Assembly: GCA_002340925.1 (NCBI GenBank)
Contig: DDMR01000099.1
Coordinates: 7,095 to 18,478, forward strand
Direction of reading: 5' to 3'
DNA length: 11,384 nucleotides
Source: Actinobacteria bacterium UBA2541
GTDB taxonomy: Bacteria > Actinomycetota > Actinomycetes > Nanopelagicales > Nanopelagicaceae
Part shown: in pieces, positions 7,622 through 11,384 of the stretch
Layout: every line of letters begins with the position of its first letter
Numbering within the stretch: the first letter of the stretch is position 1
The notes under the pieces: model-generated
What the model was told of the DNA's origin: nothing
What the model saw: the letters and a program-made list of their open reading frames with translations, nothing else
Databases searched by the model: none
Position numbers and translations under genes: made by a program

Positions 7622-7650
7622 TTGATTCTTGCGATTTATGCAGGAATAAT
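7622..7650 (+). promoter_or_regulatory. Promoter of the alpha/beta hydrolase gene
   Basis: A -35 TTGATT (7622-7627), a 17-base spacer and a -10 AATAAT (7645-7650, five of six consensus bases). The start point would be near 7657, giving a leader of about 32 bases. It is back to back with the minus-strand promoter; the two -35 boxes are 4 bases apart. Confidence 0.6.
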
Positions 7651-7679
7651 GGACTTTGGGGTTATATTTAGGCAGGCTT

Positions 7680-7684
7680 GGGGG
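7680..7684 (+). promoter_or_regulatory. G5 ribosome binding site of the alpha/beta hydrolase
   Basis: Five G end 4 bases before the ATG at 7689. The upstream in-frame TTG at 7656 falls at or before the predicted transcript start, so it is unlikely to be used. Confidence 0.55.
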
Positions 7685-7688
7685 AAAA

Positions 7689-8651
7689 ATGAGCTTTTCA
7701 AAAGTGGGTATTGATGCGGAGTCAAACGCAGCTCTAGAAGGTTTTTTACTTCAATTTCCAGGTGGCTTAAATGCGATTAGTGATTTAAATGAGCGTAGAG
7801 CTGCACTCAATTCAGTAACTAAAAAATTAGACGAAATTGAGCATTCAGATATTGAAGTGCGTGATTTTCAAGCTCCAGGTTCAGATGGAAGCCACAGTAT
7901 CCCGATTCGCCTTTACCGAGCTACAAAAGAGGCCTCTATATCTGCAAAGCCTTGCTTGATCTACATTCACGGTGGCGGAATGATTATGGGAAATTTGGAA
8001 ACCGGAAATTTGAATTGTCTAAATTTTGCTCGAAGGTTTGATATCGCAGTTTTATCCATCGAATACCGAAAAGCGCCAGAATTTCCTTATCCTGCCGCGA
8101 TTGAAGATTGCATCGATGCAATATCTTGGATAGTAAACAATGCTGAATTATTTAATATCGATTTAACAAATCTTGGAATCTATGGAAGCTCGGCCGGTGG
8201 TGGCTTGGTTTTAGGAACCGTATTAAAAATGCGAGACCAAGGCAGAAACGTGTTCAAATACATGCTTCCAATTTATCCAATGATCGATAATTCAAATACC
8301 TCAAATTCTTCGCTAGAAGTAACGAATATTGGCATCTGGGATCGAAGCACAAATATTGATGCCTGGAACTGGTATCTAATTGGGAATCAGGCCGATGAAT
8401 ATGCGGTTCCAGCGCAAGCAAAAAACTTGGCGGGTCTTCCTCAGTGTTATTCAGATGTGGGAAGCTTTGATCTCTTTCTTGATGAAAATTCATCATTCTT
8501 TAAGCGCCTTTCAAGCGCAGGAGTTTCGACAGAATTTCACGTTTTTCATGGGGCATTTCATGGCTCTGAAAACCTGGCACCAGAAAGTGAACTAAGCAGA
8601 AAAATATGGGAAAGCAGGTTAGGAGCAATGGAAAGATTTATCGAAAAGTAG
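7689..8651 (+). CDS. Alpha/beta hydrolase, HSL (hormone-sensitive lipase) family esterase
   Basis: A 320-residue carboxylesterase of the bacterial HSL family (alpha/beta hydrolase fold 3), expected to cut short-chain esters or lactones. The oxyanion motif HGGG is at residues 95-98 (in IYIHGGGMIMG). YRKAPEFPYPAAIEDC (127-141) is the family-typical stretch before the nucleophile. The nucleophile elbow GSSAG gives Ser168. The acid is Asp261 in DLFLDE, and the base is His291 in GAFHG, so the triad is complete. There is no signal peptide, so it is cytoplasmic. The ATG at 7689 is chosen because of the G5 ribosome binding site and the promoter position. It is transcribed from its own promoter, divergent from the M81 operon. 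An SDR and an MFS transporter follow on the same strand, so it may hydrolyse an imported ester whose alcohol is then oxidised. That is inference; the true ester is unknown. Confidence 0.92.
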   Translation: MSFSKVGIDAESNAALEGFLLQFPGGLNAISDLNERRAALNSVTKKLDEIEHSDIEVRDFQAPGSDGSHSIPIRLYRATKEASISAKPCLIYIHGGGMIMGNLETGNLNCLNFARRFDIAVLSIEYRKAPEFPYPAAIEDCIDAISWIVNNAELFNIDLTNLGIYGSSAGGGLVLGTVLKMRDQGRNVFKYMLPIYPMIDNSNTSNSSLEVTNIGIWDRSTNIDAWNWYLIGNQADEYAVPAQAKNLAGLPQCYSDVGSFDLFLDENSSFFKRLSSAGVSTEFHVFHGAFHGSENLAPESELSRKIWESRLGAMERFIEK

Positions 8652-8669
8652 ATTGGGGCTTAGCCACCA

Positions 8670-8688
8670 TTGGTATGCTCCCTACCAA
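8670..8688. promoter_or_regulatory. Inverted repeat, possible operator before the second SDR
   Basis: TTGGTA (8670-8675) and TACCAA (8683-8688) are perfect 6-base inverted arms around a 7-base centre. A further ACCA lies directly to the left (8666-8669). The site is in the 80-base gap between the esterase and the SDR. No U-tract follows, so a terminator is unlikely and a regulator binding site fits better. An extended -10-like TGGTATGCT overlaps the left arm, but its spacing to a TTGGGG upstream (15 bases) is poor, so I do not call a promoter. Confidence 0.35.
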
Positions 8689-8722
8689 GTGTTATTGAAT
8701 TTATCTCGAAGTTTAATTGTAT

Positions 8723-8726
8723 GGAG
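8723..8726 (+). promoter_or_regulatory. Ribosome binding site of the second SDR
   Basis: GGAG lies 5 bases before the ATG at 8732. It favours this ATG over the in-frame TTG at 8717, which would precede the site. Confidence 0.6.
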
Positions 8727-8731
8727 TAAAA

Positions 8732-9532
8732 ATGGGCGTCGATTTAAGCGGCAATGTAATAATTGTTACTGGTGGTGCCAAGGGTATTGGCGAAGGTTGT
8801 GTCCAGAAATTCCTTGATTCAAATGCAACAGTGGCTTCCTTTGATCTTGATGATTCTTCACTAGCACGTCAGAATTCAAAGTATGCAGATTTGGCATCTA
8901 GGTTTAGTTCTCACGTTGTAGATGTCAGCAACGAAGCACAAGTAGAAGATGCAGTGACAAAAGTTTTAGCTACATATGGTCGAATTGAGGGCTTAATTAA
9001 TTGTGCTGGAATACAAACTTATGGCAGCGTTACAGATACCACGGAAGAAATCTGGGATAGAACTTTCAACGTCAACGTGAAATCCATGTTTTTGACTGCC
9101 AAATATGTTGCTCCAGCAATGATCGCCCAGAAAGTGGGCTCGATAGTAAATATCTCTTCTGTTCAATCACTCATGAGTCAGAAAACCGTTGTTGCTTATG
9201 CGGCATCGAAAGGCGCGATCAATGCGCTGACTCGTGCATCTGCAATTGATCTTGCAGTAAGTGGCGTCAGAGTAAATGCGATTCTTCCCGGATCTGTAGA
9301 TACCCCAATGTTGCGGACATCTGCTGATATGCATCGTGGTGAAAAAAGTATTGAGGAAGTTCTTTCGGATTGGGGCGCGGGACACCCACTTGGAAGAATT
9401 GCGAAAAGTTCGGAAATCGGAGATTTAGCAGTTTTCTTAGTTTCAAATGAATCTGCCTTCATCACCGGTCAATCAATTGTTATTGACGGCGGATTAAGTA
9501 TCCAGGTTCCGGTAATTCTTCCTGGGAAATGA
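8732..9532 (+). CDS. SDR family oxidoreductase (glucose 1-dehydrogenase/FabG-like)
   Basis: A second classical SDR of 266 residues, distinct from the one at the left of the window. The cofactor motif TGGAKGIG is at 13-20. Asp38 in SFDLDD at the end of strand 2 points to NAD(H) (inference). VVDVS is at 62-66, NCAG at 90-93, Ser143 in NISS and YAASK (Tyr156, Lys160). The motif after the catalytic helix, VNAILPGSVDTPML, and the ending FITGQSIVIDGG are standard. It probably oxidises a hydroxyl group of a sugar-like or small organic substrate in the cytoplasm. An 80-base gap with an inverted repeat separates it from the esterase, and 25 bases separate it from the MFS gene. It is therefore probably co-transcribed with the MFS transporter, under its own control or by read-through from the esterase promoter. 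The SDR family cannot be given a substrate from sequence alone. Confidence 0.93.
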   Translation: MGVDLSGNVIIVTGGAKGIGEGCVQKFLDSNATVASFDLDDSSLARQNSKYADLASRFSSHVVDVSNEAQVEDAVTKVLATYGRIEGLINCAGIQTYGSVTDTTEEIWDRTFNVNVKSMFLTAKYVAPAMIAQKVGSIVNISSVQSLMSQKTVVAYAASKGAINALTRASAIDLAVSGVRVNAILPGSVDTPMLRTSADMHRGEKSIEEVLSDWGAGHPLGRIAKSSEIGDLAVFLVSNESAFITGQSIVIDGGLSIQVPVILPGK

Positions 9533-9557
9533 CTATGAATAAGTCTAGGCTACGCAG

Positions 9558-10706
9558 ATGTCCACTGAGAAGTTAGTGCAACCAGGAGAACGCGAACTAA
9601 CTAGCCGAGGCTTTTTCTGTGCCGCAGTTGCATTTGCGATGATGGGCTTTATCTCAACTTGTTGGGGCCCGATGTTGCCATGGATTGCAGAGCGAAGTGA
9701 TTTATCGATCTCAACCTCTGGACTAGTTTTAGCAGGATTTTCTCTGCACACACTAATCGGAACAATCTTGGTCCAAGTATTTGGTCCGAAAATGGATTTA
9801 ATTTGGTTTATCAGACGCGGAATAATTATTGCCTTTATTGGATTTATTGGCGTTGTAACTTTAAATAGCGCTGTTCTGCTAACGCTAGCTGGTTGTTTTG
9901 CGGGCGTTGGATATGGCGCAACTGGACTTGCACTTTTACAACTATTTACTCGAAGCAGTAATGCTTCACACGTTCGAATGAATTTAGCTAGTGCAGCGAC
10001 CGGATTTGGGACACTAGCCGGCCCATTTACTATCGGAATGCTTGGGTCATCGAGTATTCCTTTAATTATTATTTTTGCTATTGGAAGCTCACTGGTTGCC
10101 ACCATGTTCTTAACCGGCGCTGATTGGCGAGTAGAAAAATTCAAGCATTATTCACAGACTAAGCAGAATCAATTTCAGTTATTAATAATCTTGTTAGCAG
10201 TAATCTTTTATTCTGGCCTTGAAAACTCAATCGGAGCTTGGCTACCTACAATTATCAAAAGCGCAAATGGCTCATTAGAGTCCGGAGCATTAAGTAGCGC
10301 CTTCTTCTATCTATTTTTCTCGGCTGGCCGATTCTTCGGTGTCTTTATCGCAAGACATCTTGAACCACACAAAATAATTTTAGTTGGCATCCTCGCAACA
10401 CTTCTGCCCTTCTCCTTCGCAATGATTAGCAGAGATCACATGGGCTTGGGTCTTGCACTTTGCGGATTCTTCTTGGGGCCAATTTTCCCTAACTCTTCAA
10501 GCTGGATTGCACGCAAAACCCCAGGTTTCCCGCTTGCAACAACGGTGTTGATGATTTCAATTATGGCTGGAGCATTTATCTTCCCGCCAATCCTGGGTTT
10601 TATTCTGGAAATTGGCGGAACTAATGCCTTCTTAGTTGCACTTGCAACTTTGCTTGGATTATCTGCGGCGTTCTTTACTTATAGCCACAAGCATTGGCGA
10701 AGCTAA
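9558..10706 (+). CDS. MFS transporter, 12 transmembrane helices (sugar/organic solute type)
   Basis: A 382-residue polytopic membrane protein. By eye there are 12 hydrophobic helices, at about 17-41, 53-75, 82-101, 104-126, 142-161, 166-187, 205-222, 243-265, 272-289, 295-316, 325-344 and 356-375. A polar cytoplasmic loop at 188-204 separates the two six-helix bundles. The helix 7 start GLENSIGAWLPT resembles the E-x-SIG-x-WLPT stretch of sugar-transporting MFS relatives (FucP/GGHS-like), and helix 8 contains SAGRFFGVFIAR, the usual G-R-x-x-G signature. The helix 2-3 loop (GPKMDLIWFIRRG) is only a degenerate form of the MFS motif. The ATG at 9558 is preceded by AGG 8 bases upstream and lies 25 bases after the SDR stop. 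It may import the substrate, or export a product, of the esterase and SDR beside it. Direction and cargo are unknown. Confidence 0.9.
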   Translation: MSTEKLVQPGERELTSRGFFCAAVAFAMMGFISTCWGPMLPWIAERSDLSISTSGLVLAGFSLHTLIGTILVQVFGPKMDLIWFIRRGIIIAFIGFIGVVTLNSAVLLTLAGCFAGVGYGATGLALLQLFTRSSNASHVRMNLASAATGFGTLAGPFTIGMLGSSSIPLIIIFAIGSSLVATMFLTGADWRVEKFKHYSQTKQNQFQLLIILLAVIFYSGLENSIGAWLPTIIKSANGSLESGALSSAFFYLFFSAGRFFGVFIARHLEPHKIILVGILATLLPFSFAMISRDHMGLGLALCGFFLGPIFPNSSSWIARKTPGFPLATTVLMISIMAGAFIFPPILGFILEIGGTNAFLVALATLLGLSAAFFTYSHKHWRS

Positions 10707-10731
10707 CTAATTTATTCGTTTTCTAGATTTG

Positions 10732-11328
10732 CTATCTAGGAACGCCATTCCATTTCCAACCAGTTCGTCTTGCAACGCCAGATAGTTCAATTCTTCCCGC
10801 AAGCCAGAGCAAAAGTTCGCCTTGTGATTTATGCGCTGGATACTCAGCAGTTCCAGAGAAGATTCGATTGATTGCAAACTCTGCTGCTTGACTGTCTGGA
10901 ACAAAATCAATCCCAAATCCCTTTGCTAAGTCATAAGTATGAACACTTACTTCCACGACTCCCATAGCTGCAAAACCAACTGCATCTGAAATTCCATATG
11001 CATGCCAGGCACGGTCACTTGGATCTGCATCTTTTACAACTTTTTCAAGAACTCTTGCTGCAGTTGCAATCATTGGCAAGTACTCAGCAGGAGTTGCCTT
11101 CTCTTTCTTTTCAAATAGCACTGGTTGGTAGGTATCAATTCGCTTACCAACAACTTGATATGAATATTCGAGGCAGGCACGCATAGTGTGAATCGCGGTC
11201 TGTGATTGTGTCCAATCTAAATCTGGAGTTTTCATCTCCCAATCCAAATTAACTGTGGGCTGCAACACCTCTACAAGCTCATCTGCAACTTTTGTGACCC
11301 ATTTACCTGCGCTCAAAGAATTTTCCAT
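10732..11328 (-). CDS. Mycothiol-dependent maleylpyruvate isomerase-type (DinB-like) protein
   Basis: This 198-residue protein has the four-helix DinB/MDMPI architecture. The N-terminal TPDLDWTQSQTAIHTMR (34-50) corresponds to the family's tPcpdW...lviH segment and supplies His47. EVSVHTYDLAKGFG (126-139) supplies Glu126 and His130 with the same spacing of four residues as the metal ligands recalled for the Corynebacterium glutamicum enzyme (His, Glu, His). A metal site is therefore likely. The family includes actinobacterial enzymes that use mycothiol; many members (TIGR03086-like) have no known reaction. The ATG at 11328 is chosen over a longer in-frame start at 11379, because the extra 17 residues lack family similarity and contain a promoter-like sequence. 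It converges on the MFS gene with only 25 bases between, and may not belong to the same pathway. Its presence supports an actinobacterial host. Confidence 0.78.
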   Translation of the reverse strand: MENSLSAGKWVTKVADELVEVLQPTVNLDWEMKTPDLDWTQSQTAIHTMRACLEYSYQVVGKRIDTYQPVLFEKKEKATPAEYLPMIATAARVLEKVVKDADPSDRAWHAYGISDAVGFAAMGVVEVSVHTYDLAKGFGIDFVPDSQAAEFAINRIFSGTAEYPAHKSQGELLLWLAGRIELSGVARRTGWKWNGVPR

Positions 11329-11336
11329 GCCCGAAC

Positions 11337-11342
11337 AATATA
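11337..11342 (-). promoter_or_regulatory. -10 box suggesting a leaderless start for the isomerase-type gene
   Basis: TATATT on the minus strand ends 8 bases before the ATG at 11328, so transcription would begin at or within about 2 bases of the start codon. No good Shine-Dalgarno precedes the ATG. Leaderless mRNAs are common in Actinobacteria. No convincing -35 was found at 16-18 bases, so the call is tentative. Confidence 0.4.
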
Positions 11343-11384
11343 TGTATATTTTGGATGCGCAAAGATATACGATTCGCAAATGCC

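Noticed and set aside
8652..8679. TTGGGG...TATGCT promoter for the second SDR
   Set aside because: The spacing is 15 bases and the -35 is weak. Read-through from the esterase promoter is as likely.
9545..10144. 199-codon open frame antisense to the MFS transporter
   Set aside because: It lies fully within the MFS gene, and its proline-, lysine- and isoleucine-rich product is what reverse reading of membrane-helix codons gives. No start signal was seen.
10723..10739. CTAGAT...ATCTAG hairpin between the converging MFS and isomerase-type genes, as an intrinsic terminator
   Set aside because: The stem is only 6 weak pairs, it overlaps the stop codon of the minus-strand gene, and no U-tract follows it on either strand.

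Overview
The window looks like a compact, moderately AT-rich actinobacterial genome, with GC in the low-to-mid 40s judged by eye. It would fit a streamlined freshwater lineage of the Nanopelagicales (acI) type. This placement is inference. It rests on a mycothiol-dependent maleylpyruvate isomerase-type protein at the right edge, a probable leaderless start there, very short intergenic gaps, and the base composition. No rRNA, tRNA, CRISPR array, insertion sequence or phage gene was seen. All ten complete genes and the one edge-truncated gene look intact.

Left block, + strand (1-4873): the C-terminal end of an RbsC-type sugar ABC permease; a classical SDR dehydrogenase; a CaiB/BaiF (family III) CoA-transferase; a single-chain protein carrying both halves of a family I CoA-transferase fold, but apparently without the catalytic glutamate; and a canonical enoyl-CoA hydratase. 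The gaps are 33, 32, 2 and 4 bases, so the block reads as one operon. Together the genes suggest oxidation of a hydroxylated substrate, loading onto CoA, hydration, and C-C hydrolysis or CoA transfer.

Middle block, - strand (7557-4870): a solute-binding-protein-like gene with no signal peptide, followed 6 bases later by an M81 (MlrC/microcystinase C-type) metallohydrolase. The M81 stop codon overlaps the enoyl-CoA hydratase stop codon of the converging left operon. A well-formed promoter lies just upstream of the pair.

Right block, + strand (7689-10706): an HSL-family (bacterial lipase/esterase type) alpha/beta hydrolase, whose promoter sits back to back with that of the middle block, then an SDR and a 12-helix MFS transporter. 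A last - strand gene (11328-10732) encodes the DinB-like, mycothiol-dependent isomerase-type protein.

The simplest reading is a catabolic island. Transporters (ABC, MFS) bring in a small polar, possibly ester-, lactone- or peptide-linked compound. Hydrolases (HSL esterase, M81) open or trim it, SDRs oxidise it, and the CoA enzymes carry it to central metabolism. The actual substrate cannot be read from the sequence. The two most unusual items are the fused family I CoA-transferase-like protein without its glutamate, which recalls the ring-cleaving hydrolase IpdAB, and the solute-binding-like protein that appears to be cytoplasmic.
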